A stretch of DNA of 64,000 nt from Mytilisepta virgata (taxonomy: Eukaryota > Mollusca > Bivalvia > Mytilida > Mytilidae): the NCBI GenBank assembly GCA_028015205.1, contig CM051521.1:93658513-93722512 (forward strand), given 5' to 3'. This document shows, one piece after another, positions 1 to 11,600 of the stretch. Each line of letters begins with the position of its first letter. The stretch's first letter is position 1. Below the pieces are notes generated by a model. That model worked only from the letters and a program-made list of their open reading frames with translations, had not been told where the DNA came from and ran no database searches. The position numbers were made by a program, and so were the translations under genes.

Positions 1-472
1 CTCTGCGCTTGTAAAATGTTGACCATATCAGGTCTTTTAGATTTTTCCTCCAGAACAAGCATGAAATATTTGCCACTGAATATTTATCAACCAACAATCA
101 ATCAATCATAATTTAACAATATAGTGGTGATCAAGATACTTATATAATTATAATTTTGTACAAAATCAAACGTTATTAACCAACGGAACGAGTGGAAAAC
201 AACTGTCATATTCATAGAATTTTGAGGAATATATTGGATCGTGATATGATCTTTTGTTGGGTGTCAATGAATGGGACATTACTGTACTTGAAATTGCTAC
301 CCACATGCACATGTACATCTACATTTAGGATCTAACAATATATATAGTTTCATATGGATACAATTTACTATGTAGAAGGGAATGGTTGGGTGGCGTGGCT
401 GAATTTTCTGAACTAATGATCAGTCCCATGGCAACAATTACAAAGACTAATTTACTTATTAAAGATTTATAC

Positions 473-570
473 CTCAAAAGAAATGTTTTGACAGTTCCAC
501 ACTGACCGGTCAATATTATATCATGCCCCTGCAAAGCTATATCAAGAGCAAACTGTTGCTTTTCTGTCAG
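473..570 (-). CDS. Candidate exon of a PIF1-like helicase with altered Walker A
   Basis: On the minus strand a 98 nt open stretch is bounded by an acceptor (AATATTCAG) and a donor (GAG|GTATAA). It translates to LTEKQQFALDIALQGHDIIL followed directly by TGQCGTVKTFLLR, which reads like the Q-motif and Walker A region of PIF1-type DNA helicases (family consensus GxxGTGKT). The second glycine of the P-loop is valine here (GTVKT), which would be expected to abolish ATP binding. No partner exon was found in the 470 bases downstream or in the few hundred bases upstream, so this is probably a relic of a helicase gene or of a helicase-carrying element such as a Helitron. The splice borders and motif are seen; family assignment is inference. 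Confidence 0.5.
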
Positions 571-1074
571 CTGAATATTACCCGCAATATTTCGTTAAGT
601 AAATTACCTCCCCTTAATATGCTAATATTCTGTGCAGGATAGCGACGTAATACATACTGTAAACACACTTAAACAAAGGCTGGACTACCTAGATACGTGT
701 GAAAAAAATAATTCAGACAGAATAACTAACACCCAGATTAACTACTCCTGGGAACCCGTGAAAGGGTAACAAAGTTTGTGTTGAATAAAGTTGATTATGA
801 ACGTAGTTGGCTACAATTTTCTGACTATCAATTTCAACATTATACCGGTGCTTATTCTGGACAAGCACACCATTCCCAAACAAATAATAGATACGAGTCC
901 TATTATTAAGATATCAATGCTAGTAACTACGCCAGGGATTATGATCCGTACGTAACTCAGGGAGGCGATGGTGGGGCCTACCACAACGTCCCTCCTGAAT
1001 GGCAAAATCCTCAATACATAAATTGGTGTGGGTATCCAGATACCACTGCAAGATTCTATTCTGATTCTGATGTT

Positions 1075-1588
1075 CAGGCTTATGACAAGTTTGGTGCTAA
1101 GTTGTGGTTATGGTGGTGTATCAATCCTATGGAAGAAAGATCTAGATCATAATATTACAGTTATAAATCATGGCAATGAAAGAATACAGTGTATTGAATT
1201 TGCGGCTAATCAAAATATTATCTTTATATCAGTTTACTTACCATGTAAGAGCTCTGAAAATCATTTCAATGAGCTGTGTGAATGTGTTGACCAGTTACAC
1301 GAAATAATAGAAATCTATAAAAATACACACCAAATTATTATTGGGGGAGATTTCAATGAAAATATATTGAGTACTTCAAACCCGAAGAAATATATCCTTG
1401 ACTTTATGTTAGAACACAAACTCTCTACCATAGAAATTGGAATTACCTATATGCATCTCAGTGGTAAAGCTTCATCTGCAATTGTCTACATGTTATTCCA
1501 AGAAAAATTTAAAGACGGTATCATTAGTCTGAACATTGCAGAAACTGCATGTAATGTCTCAGATCACCGTCCAGTTTTATTAAAATAA
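1075..1588 (+). pseudogene. LINE endonuclease domain (APE/EEP type), 5'-truncated
   Basis: The frame contains the usual landmarks of a retrotransposon endonuclease: GYGGVSILW near its start, FISVYLPC, the metal-binding IIIGGDFNEN and the C-terminal catalytic SDHRPVLL. These enzymes nick target DNA to prime reverse transcription. The N-terminal first catalytic segment is not readable in this frame, and the reading frame stops right after the SDHRP motif where a foreign repeat begins, so the domain is cut from its polymerase. The spacing from GDFN to SDHRP fits the family. Calling it a relic is safe; the LINE clade is open. Confidence 0.75.
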
Positions 1589-2132
1589 CAATCCAAAGAT
1601 ACTAATATTATATATAGTAAATTTATACTATGCTGTATACGACGCATTCCAAGGAGTTACCTCTCATCAGCAGCATTAAAACCGAAACATTTGGAAGACC
1701 AAAAGCCAAACTTATTTTAAACAAGAAGTACTCATAACCAAAAATACCGAAATAGGAAGCCAAATTTCAGCTAAGGAGATCTACCATGCGCCATACAAGG
1801 AATGAACCCTTAGTATTTCTATTATTTTTGATTTTGCTAAATACTGATAATTTCTGTAACAGATCAATGAATTATCATGTCAGACAAGTCTGACGACTAG
1901 GTTGGCGAATACCCTCGGGGACCTAGGGTCCACCATGCAGAGGCATCGTCCCAGGAGTTTCAAAATAACAATCCAAAGATACTAATAAGATATATAGTAA
2001 ATTTATACTATGCTGTATACGACGCATTTCAAGGAGTTACCTCTCATGAGCAGCATTAAAACCGAAACATTTGGAAGACCAAAAACCAAACTTATTTTAA
2101 ATAAGAAGTACTCATAACCAAAAATACCGAAA
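1587..2132 (+). repeat. Interspersed repeat, A-B-A organisation, inside the LINE
   Basis: A ~165 bp block starting CAATCCAAAGATACTAAT (1,589-1,753) recurs almost unchanged at 1,968-2,130. Between the two lies a ~212 bp middle block that carries the 16 bp palindrome GTCAGACAAGTCTGAC (1,879-1,894). The same A-B order is found on the minus strand at 26,829-27,236, and an A fragment at 16,628-16,734. It splits the LINE between endonuclease and polymerase. It could be a short element with direct terminal repeats or a dimer of a tandem unit; there is no coding capacity. Confidence 0.8.
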
Positions 2133-2159
2133 TTATAACTCAAATGTGGAACATTTGAA

Positions 2160-3705
2160 CATAAGGTACAAGATCTTGATAGCTCAAATTATTTCAGAAG
2201 TAAAATCAAATGGAACACAATAGATAAAGTTAAATATAAAAATGCCCTAGATCGTGGTCTGAAGTCTGTCACTATGGTACCACAGAACAAACAAGATTTG
2301 GCTGATGCATTTGCTACTCTAAACAAAGTAATGACTGATGCAATGATGGAAGTTGCTCCCAAAAAGAAAATTAAGAAGAAGAAACCATGCAGAAACCAAA
2401 ATCAAAAATTATGACAGAGAATATTTTCAATGCGATCAAAGAGAAAAAAGATGCCTTTTACTGCTGGAAACAAAATGGGCGCCCTGAAGACCTGGACAAT
2501 GTATTTATGATCAAAAAGAAAACGAAACACATATAATCTTCGTAAACAGTGCAGAATTAAAATGGCACTTCACAAAATGCAAGAAGGTCAGAAAATTATT
2601 AATGCTAGACCTCGTGACCGGGCCCTTTTTTATAAGTTAGTGAAACAACAAAGAGGAAAACCTTCTCGTCTCACTGATATGTTAATTGTAGATGATCACA
2701 TTCTTCAAACTCCAAATTCTATTATGGAGGGATGGAATAAGCACTTTGGTGACCTTGCAAAATCATCCTCAAATGATAATGATACTGTTTATTTGGTACT
2801 TATGAAAGAAGAAACAATGCACATTATTCAGTTATGCAAAGAAAATTATATATACCAGGAGTTTACATTAGTCGAACTTAAGAAACTTATAAAAAATCTG
2901 AATACAAATAAGACTGAAGATTATTATGGTCTTAATGCAGAAAGTTTTATCTATGGTAGCGAGTCTTTGGTCAGATATTTGCAACAACTCCTACATCTCT
3001 GCTTTAACTTTTGCTATATACCTGATATGTTGAACATTGGTACGTTATTTCCAGTTTACAAAAACAAAGGTGAACTTAAAAAATGCACAAAATTACCGAG
3101 GTATTAATGTGACTCCAACTTTTACTAAAATTGTTGAAAAAATTTTAAGAGATAGAGAAAATACCAAAATACTAGAATCTCAAAACACACTTCAAAAAGG
3201 ATTTACTGAAGGTTCTTTTCCATTACTCTGTGAACTAATCATTGAAGAATTTGAACGTGAAAACATAGACCTAAAACGTCAGACGTATATTGCCCTTCTA
3301 GATGGTAAATCAGCATTTGATGTTGTCGTACGTGCTAACCTTTTACGGCGCTTATTCCAGATTGGTTTTTCTGAACAATCCATTTTATTATTAAACAATC
3401 TATATCAAAATGCATTCTCTTCTATTAAGTGGAACAACCAAACCTCAAGTGAGATGTTTAAAATAGAGGAGGGAGCCCGTCAGGGAGGTGTATTTAGCGC
3501 TGATTTGTACAAAGTTTACATAAATCCTTTGTTGAACTTTTTAAGTAACTCAGGTCTTGGTGGTAAAATTGGTGATATTGATTGTTGTGCTCCTACATCC
3601 GCTAATGATGTTGTATTAATTTCAAACGACCCTTTAGAACTGCAAATTCTGATTGATATTTCCGTAGACGTTAGCAAAGAGAAGGATATATATTACAGCC
3701 TATGA
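2160..3705 (+). pseudogene. LINE reverse transcriptase, frameshifted and catalytically dead
   Basis: The first part (2,562-3,107) is the thumb-side linker typical of LINEs: HFGDLAKSS, KLIKNLNTNKTEDYYGLNAE and LFPVYKNKGE. The reading then shifts frame near 3,090 and continues with YRGINVTPTFTKIVEKIL, the domain-A-like ALLDGKSAFDVV, and EGARQGGVFSADLY. The catalytic box expected as ADD reads SANDVVLIS, so one of the two adjacent aspartates is lost. Upstream, 2,160-2,560 reads in a shifted frame with a Lys-rich stretch. The element cannot encode an active polymerase. Motif order and spacing are clear; the clade is not. Confidence 0.8.
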
Positions 3706-3784
3706 AAAGTGTGGTCATTCCTGTAAAAACTGGTGATAAATCTTTAGATATTAAGGATGGTTTTTGGACACTTAATAGTAAAAA

Positions 3785-4416
3785 ATGCATATCGCAACAG
3801 CTGCTTCCCATATTAGAATTCAAAAATCTTTAAAGGACTCTGTTTTAAATACAGTAGAAGCAAATATAAAAAAGGCTAGAAGAGCTTTATATGGCTTAAT
3901 GTTAAGTCAAAAATACACTCCTATTGGAAATCACAAATTGAGGAAGACTTATGTGGCTATTCCACTCTGCATCATTTGGATCCTAGCTATTGTATTGGTC
4001 ATGTTCGATAACGATATTAGAAAAATTCCTATTCGTCTCAAAATTGTGACATTAAATTACATCTTACAATCACATAAAGCCTTATTTTCAAAGAAACCAG
4101 TCAGTGCAGTGCAAGTTATGTAACAAATCCGAAGAGACGATAATACACTTCATTTTTATTTGTGAAAAACTGGACAGTTAGGAGCGCACTTATTACAACA
4201 ATTTTCACTGAGCGAAGTTTTTTCTTAGCTAAAAGTAATTTGAATAAACCAGTTGACATTCTACAGCTAATAATCAATCCATTTTACTACCTAACCCTAG
4301 AGAAAAATCAAAGTGTTGTGGATAGAGTTAATAACTTTTTGGAGCCTTTGTGTAGACAGTTAATATTTAAACTGCACAACTGCACAATAAACGCGTTGCT
4401 TTATTGGCTGATCTAG
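3785..4416 (+). pseudogene. LINE C-terminal region with CCHC-like knuckle
   Basis: After the dead polymerase the coding signal continues in two frames. The first (3,785-4,123) reads IKKARRALYGLM, like the post-polymerase region of many LINEs. A one-base shift then exposes a knuckle at about 4,110-4,172 with CKLCNKSEETIIHFIFIC, i.e. C-x2-C, H and C in the spacing of the terminal zinc finger of such elements. The last part (4,162-4,416) is Leu/Phe-rich and ends in a stop. This supports the LINE call and shows the element had a full-length 3' half when inserted. Confidence 0.65.
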
Positions 4417-5540
4417 ATAGAGTGGACAGTAGAAGGCTAAATATAACCTGCAAATAACAATTTCATTTTTGTGTCTTTGGGTATACATGTTGGGCTGTTA
4501 TTCCAAAAAGCTAATTAATTCATTCTTTTTATTTGTAGCTCTTCACCTGACTTTCTTTTGTGAATAAATGGTTTAAACTGTCTGCAAAGTTACTCTACAT
4601 TGTTGTACTTATTTGCAGAACAGTGACCTACGAACAACTTCATTTGATAAAGCTTTGTCTATAAACCCTACATTTGCTACTATGTTATGTTTAGAAAAAA
4701 ATATATTTTTATTGCAAAATTGTGAGCTTCAATATGATTATATTATTATTCAGTATGAAAATAAGACGCCGTGCGTTGCTAGTCAAATAATACAATATCT
4801 TATTTAAGATTATTTTAGATTTTAAAATGTCTTTTACAATTTATTTGTTTATCATATTGATAGATTTATTTTCTTAAAGCAGAATTTTATTTTTTATTGA
4901 ATTAATCAATAATATAAAATACACATATTTATTTATTTATTCTTCCTTTAAATCTTAAGTACACACTTTAATTAATTTCATTAATTTTCAATTATAAATT
5001 TATGTTCCCTTCTTGTAGTTTTATTTTCCTATTCCTTTTTTTTTTCTTGCCATTTTATTTTTTTTCTTAGTTTTACTGATAAATGCACATTGTTGAAAAA
5101 TGTTAAAAGCGTGTCATAGGTCAAAATTGGTCGGGTATCGGATTTTTGTAACAGTTGAATTTTAACATGTTATCATGTTGTAAGTATATATGAACTTTGT
5201 ATATATATATTGATATGACTAATTTGTTGTAAATCTGATATGTGACACTATAATAAATAAATAAACAATTCATTATTAGTATTTCGAGAAATCACATACT
5301 AAAAGTATCAAAAACTGTATTCAATTTAATAATTTTGTCATTTTCTCCGAGTTTGTCTCACTGCAAAAACTCATTTAAAATCCCCGTGTTTGTCAGGTAC
5401 CTGTGATAAAGTAAATATGTTGTTAATTAGTTTTTGTGTTGGTAAAAGGAAGTATTACCTTTTTAAACCCATTATTTAAAATTACATTTTGTATATTATA
5501 TCTAAAACATCGACCTTGAACCCGTGCTTTGAAAATGTTG

Positions 5541-5548
5541 TATAAATA
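5541..5548 (+). promoter_or_regulatory. TATA box of the lectin-type receptor gene
   Basis: TATAAATA lies 53 bp before the start codon at 5,594. A TCATTA initiator-like stretch is found about 25-30 bp downstream, leaving a very short 5' leader. The position fits a focused TATA promoter, but no transcript data are available. Confidence 0.5.
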
Positions 5549-5593
5549 AATTAGTCTCTTTGTGTGATCATTAAAACACATAGCAGACCTGTT

Positions 5594-5657
5594 ATGGCGG
5601 TATCATTTATAGTTTTTACTGTACTCTGCTCTTGTTTATATGCTGAAAATGTAACGG
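5594..5657 (+). CDS. Receptor exon 1: signal peptide
   Basis: Encodes MAVSFIVFTVLCSCLYAENV and then T plus the first base of a glycine codon. It has a hydrophobic core with likely cleavage after LYA. The donor is G|GTAAGT, phase 1. The ATG is the first one downstream of the TATA box. Confidence 0.75.
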
Positions 5658-8600
5658 GTAAGTATAATTTCTGGTGTCAGTGAATCGTTTACATTGTATG
5701 TCCCAAATCAGATTTACTTAAATTTCTGATGAAAAGTTTTTAAAACATGTAAGTGGAAGTATAAAATATTGTATTTAAGGAAGTATAAAAATAGGATTCG
5801 ATTTTAAGACCTAAATGAAATGAAGTATTCAGGAACATCCATAAACCGAATTTCAGACCTCCATAAATATATCAGGACTTCTTATTTTTGAGGCCGTGAT
5901 ATCATGATATTTTAGGACATCCCTATTTCATTTTACAGATGCCCTCGTATATTCAGGATATTCTAAATCATCACCACTTTCGTCCGTCGTCTGTCTGTCC
6001 ATCTGTCGTCCGTCCGTTAACTTTTCACATTTTGGTCTCTGAAACTCCCAGGCCAACTGAACTGAAACTTGGTATGAAACATCTATGAAAGACCTTTATA
6101 AAGTTATCCTGATCGGAAATAACGCATGGGCGCCATGAACAAATCCTATTTTTTCATTGGTAATTTTTTTCAAAATCTTCCCCTCTGATATAATATAGCC
6201 AAATGAACTGAAAATTGGTAAGAAGCATCTTCCGAAGGACATTTAAAAAGTTTGGATAAAGTTTGATAACAATTATGGCCGCCATTAACACTGGCCGGAC
6301 GATTATAAATAGTGCATATTTTTTTCTGACCGAACAACTGACATGGCCACTATGAACAAATCCATTTTATCATTGCCTAAATGTAAAAAATCTTTTCCAC
6401 TGAAATCGAAAAGCCAAATGAACTGAAACTTGGCATTAAGCATCTATAGGAGGACCTTTATAAAGTTTGCATATTTTTCTGGATCGGAAAACAAACATTT
6501 CGTCATGAACACATCCTATTTCTCATTGAACAAATTTAAAAATGTTTTCCTCTGAAACCACACAGCCAATGGACTAAAACTTAGTACATGTATTAAACAT
6601 TTGTGGAAGGACTTTTATAAAATTTGCATATTTTTTCCAAACGGGACCACTATCATGGCCCCTATGAACAATTGTTTATTTCTGATTGGTCCAATAAGAA
6701 AATCCTTTCCCCTTGGAAACTACAAAACCAATTGAATGGGAACTTGGTATTAAGCGGGTGGTCAACCTTCATAGAGTTTGGATAATGCATCAAAGTCAGA
6801 TGACAAACAAAGCCACCATTTAGCAAATCAGAAATAACTGTTGATATTTTCCGACCTTGATCTTTTATAGATTATTTTGTTTTTGGAATAAAACTGTACA
6901 AAATGTAACACCTACATGTATACAAAACATATACCCAGTTACGAATTTGATTGAAGTGTATTAAACAGTAATGTCCCCTTATTCTGCGCACCTGTCATTT
7001 TGGTACTTTCCAAATGAATATTTAGAAATATTCGTAATTCGTTTTTTTTTCATTATCAGACTTTGTTCCATTTTTTATCCGTGCAATTTTAGTGTGGATC
7101 AACAGTCCGTTTGTGTAATGGTTTTCTGAAAAATCTTTAAAAATGCTACGACCCCATACAAAAACGTCTTTCTTAGCAAATTGAAACAACACTTTGATGG
7201 AATAATTTAGAATATCAATATTCTCCAACCATTCTGCATCTGTTTTTACTGATTCCTGATTTTGAAGTACAACACACCGGCAATGTCAATTTCCAAGCTA
7301 AAAGCGCAGAATTAGGGGACATTTGACGGTATTACAAAAACAAGAGGTATTGTGTTTCTGCACAAATGTATAAAAATTTGAATTAATCTGCCTATTGTTT
7401 TCACAAAAGAATAATTACAAATGTATTCTATGTTGTTAACAAATATTTGTGTGTCGTTCTTGGCTATCAGACTTCAATTTATTATGAAAAGGCTTATGTG
7501 CGCAGATATTGGGGACGGCAGTATATGAATACTACGATGAAAGAAGAAGACATTTTACAATTGACAGTCGTTAACTAGCTCCCGACAATTGTCCAAGATT
7601 TTTAACGGATACAGTTTAAATGGAAATCACTTGATGTTGGAGTTGTCATTTAAATGGAGACGCGAGTATATTCCTGATACAAAAAATTGAAACAGAAAAT
7701 ATCATAAAATTCTTACGTAATACCATGGTATATATCGTAATTTGTTTTAATTTCAGAAATTCAGAAATAGGTTGTTTAAATATAAATCGAACACAGCTTT
7801 CTAAATAAAGTTTTATAACAAATCTGGAACACCGAGAAAAGTTTCATATTAATCAAATCAGACAAACTGGCAAAGCCGGGAGATATGCAAATACCCAGAA
7901 CACTTGAAATCTACAGCCATACTCCTGATGTACCAGTATATAAATAACATGTTCTAAGAGGGCGACAGAGTATATTGTAACCTCGAGAAAATATTGTCAA
8001 CCAAGGAGAATTACTCAGACACCGAATAAATTTGAGTTAGACGTTTTCGTACCTCAAGCATGTCAAGTGAATTACATATGCTGCCGTACCGTTTCCTTGT
8101 ACTTTTCGGATGAAATGTGTTTAAAAAAATCAAATTTGTCACTGAAATTCTTATTTTCTTCACAGGCTTGAGTTGGTACAAAGTGGAAACAGGATTTATT
8201 CCGATATACTCACTCTATCCTAACTGTAATGAAACACATTCTAACAGGAGAAATTTTTCAATCACCACTGCTGATAGTAACGAAAGCTGTAATGGATATG
8301 AAAACTTCTGCACAGTAACAGAACAAGGAAATAACAAAAGTTTTGAACCTTTTATTTGTTTGGGGAACAACATGGCTAAAATTAACATTTCTTTCTACTG
8401 TAGATCAGGTACCATTGTATATTGTTACTTTAATTTTAATATTGACATCAATTCATATTCATTTGACCCTAAATATAATTTATATAAATACACTTGATGC
8501 AACATAAAATTGAAAAAAAAATCCGTGCACGTGCATATACAATCACTCGCGTACATCTACACAATGCTGCCGACTACTTTTAATTCGTTCAACTTGTCTT

Positions 8601-11600
8601 CGGTTGATAATTCGATAATTTATAAATTTTGGTATATAAAAAGGATTTTTTGGAATAATGATAAAATCTATTCATTTATTAGTCCCCTACCGGCAACGCT
8701 ATGGGGAACTATAGTTTTGCACTCCATCCATCCGTCAGTCACACTACAGTTTTCCGGCCTTTTTTGAAAAACCATTTAACCAACTGATCATATATTTGGT
8801 AAGTGAGCTTATAATGATGAGTTACAGATCAAGTTTGAGTTTCACGCTGAGCGAATAATTATTGTAAGAGTTATGGCCATTGGAAATAGGAATTACACAT
8901 GTATTGCCAAAATAATAGTTTTCCGGACTTATTTTGGTATGTGAGCTTATAATGATAGGCTAGAGATAAAGTTTGAGTTTTACACTGATCGGATAATTGT
9001 TGCGAGAGTTATTGCCGTTGGAAATAGAAATCATTGCAAAAATAATAGTATTCAAGAATTTTTTTTCGCAAACCCTTCTACTAAATAAACTTCTTTTTGG
9101 TATATGAGATAATTATTGTGAGAGTTATAGTCATTGGAAATAGGAATTATTGTCAAAATATGAGGGGGTGGAAAGGGTATTGGGAGACAGGGAGAAAGGG
9201 GGCAGGAGAAAGAGGGCGGGAGAAAGGAGAGAGGGGGCGGGAGAAAGGAGAGAAAGGGCGGGAGAAAGGAGGGAGAACTATCAAAGGGAGACGAACTTTT
9301 AATGTTGAAAAAAAAATAAAGAGGTAAAAAAACGAAAAAACTGGATACTAAATGTTCTAATAAATGGACAAATCTTTGAAAAAAGGCAACATTTATATTT
9401 CCCGAACCATTTTTGCCATTTCCGATCATTTCTAGAAATCATCCTTTCAACACAGAATTTTCTCTCCGTTACGTTTTCCTTTTTAAAATGCCCCCATCAT
9501 TTCCGTTTTGCCTTCACATGTGGGTATCTGTTTCCTCTAAGTATTTGGCGATCTTCTACAAATTTAAAAAGAAGAGATGCTGACAATGTCAGAGAGATAC
9601 ACTCCCTCCTCTAAACAATATTACATGTACATAACGCGTTTTCCAGGTCACCTTAAAATATTTACGTTATCCACTTGACCATACAAAGTAAGGTGTTCTC
9701 GAGGACAGGGAAAAATAGAGATGACACAATTAAAAACTATGTCTAATTTCATGATCCTCATACATGACCATACATATCAAAAATGAGTTTCTTGACATTG
9801 GGACATGCACAATGCACCATTGACAACATTCCAACATTGTATATTAATTTGCGTACGAGTCGGAGGCAGGCCTTGTTCGTAAAATCAGTATATGCTTTAA
9901 TAAAGACCTATGCCACCTATATATGGTCATATATTAATTCAAATTTGTATTAAAATCGATTGATCTGAAAAAAGACGGTTGTTAAGGTGGGATATGGAAG
10001 CAGAGGGGCGGGAGAAAGGAGAGAGGGGGCGGGAGAAAGGAGAAAGGTACCCCCCTTTCCACCCCCTCAAATATTAGTTTTCTGCATTTTATTTGCAAAA
10101 CCGTTTACCAAGTGATCTATTATTGGTATGTGAGCTTATCGAGTAATTATTGTGTACCCTTGCAAACATATATAGTTTCAGGATTTTTGAGGTCACTCTG
10201 TCCATATGTCTTCGTCCGATGCACATAGTGATAAAATGACGTAATCGTTTTTTTTTCTATTTCTGATTAATTAAAAAATATCGAATACCCCGATAAAAGA
10301 ATACAAAATTGCAGAATTAATTATATTCATTATAAGACTAAACCTTTACCTTTACATAATACACTTGGTCCGCACATGCATCTACTATGTTCTAATATTT
10401 ACACTTTTTTACAATTTCATAATTAAAAATTCTAATTTCAGTGTTATTGAGGAATGCTAAATGATGTTTTCGGATATTTCAAAACTGAAATGAGATAACA
10501 AAAAAAAAAAAAAGAAAAAAGAAAAAGAAAACGAGAAAGTCAAAAATGTAGATAAATAGATTCTACGATCAAGACCGAGCAGTTTTTAAAATGAAAATTT
10601 AATTATCGAGAGTGGATAAATTTCATATTTAACCATCAAGAGTTTTTTTCTCTAATGAAAATGTAAACCTCCGAGAGGTCTTCCGAACATTTTTTGGCGG
10701 GAAATTTCACCAGCATTTAGCCACAGTGTGGTGAAATCAGAATGTATCAAACGGGTCAAGAGATAAATGTGCACAGAATTAGAGAAACTATACTAAAAGT
10801 GAAATAAATAATATTCGTACACGTATCATAATAACCATAATATACATCTTCTAATCACTTACCCTTGTCAAGTTTAATCATATGATTTTCAATTATAAAT
10901 TTCCCGTTGAGGCCAGTTTGAGATAAAGTCAAAATTTTTACGTTTAAAATGTCAAACTTGAGTCTGAAAAATATTTGTCGATCCGAAATATTTTTTTTAA
11001 GGTGCCCTTATATAATTGTACCAATGGATCAAATCCCTCAAGGTTTTTCGAAAGAGGACGAAGGCTCCCACTACGCCGAACCACATTCGCATTACCCCAT
11101 GGATAAAACAACATTTTATATTTGATACTATGTGACTTCATGGGAATAGTTATTTTCAATAACAATACTTTAAAGCACACGGCGTTCAGACTGGTACCAG
11201 TTTAGAAACGGCCACTCATGCTAGACAAGAGACCCCTTTATCTTGCCAGATCCGTCTATCATGAGCACCGTGACAATTTTATTATTATTATTATTATTAA
11301 ATTGCATCACGAAAGATAAAATGCAAAAACATAATTCACTGAAAAGGAAACAGCGATCGTCAATAACATAAGCACATTAAATGTACAGAGAGTAATAACT
11401 CTCACTTCCAAATGTAAGGAATCGTCTCCTATTGTCACTCAGACTAAATTCTCCTTGTTGGCACAACTTCATGGTTCTTTCAAATTGAATGTTCTCAGTT
11501 CATAACAAGAGTTCGACTTGAAACTCGGCACAGCATCGAGCAGGATTTTTCGCTCCCCGAAGGCTTGAAAAAAAAAAAAACTAGCAGCAGCAAATTGAAT

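Larger units (their letters stand above)
811..5268 (+). mobile_element. Degraded APE-type non-LTR retrotransposon (LINE)
   Basis: The + strand carries, in the expected order, an apurinic-type endonuclease, a reverse transcriptase and a C-terminal zinc knuckle, then an A-rich tail of AATA units near 5,250-5,268. Coding frames are broken: the endonuclease and reverse transcriptase are separated by an inserted ~540 bp repeat (1,587-2,132), there is a frameshift near 3,090, and stops follow at 3,705 and 4,123. The catalytic box of the reverse transcriptase is mutated. Sequence from 811 to about 1,075 could be the 5' part of the same element, but I cannot assign it. From about 4,430 to 5,250 I see only AT-rich sequence, read as the 3' untranslated part, with one unexplained open frame (4,613-4,807). 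The clade was not assigned. Confidence 0.8.

Noticed and set aside
4613..4807. Possible host exon after TTTGCAG acceptor
   Set aside because: No recognisable domain, ends in a stop within AT-rich LINE 3' sequence; no partner exon.
9052..9429. 125-codon minus-strand frame rich in Pro, Phe, Leu and Ser
   Set aside because: It is the pyrimidine strand of the purine-only repeat tract; low complexity and no conserved residues.
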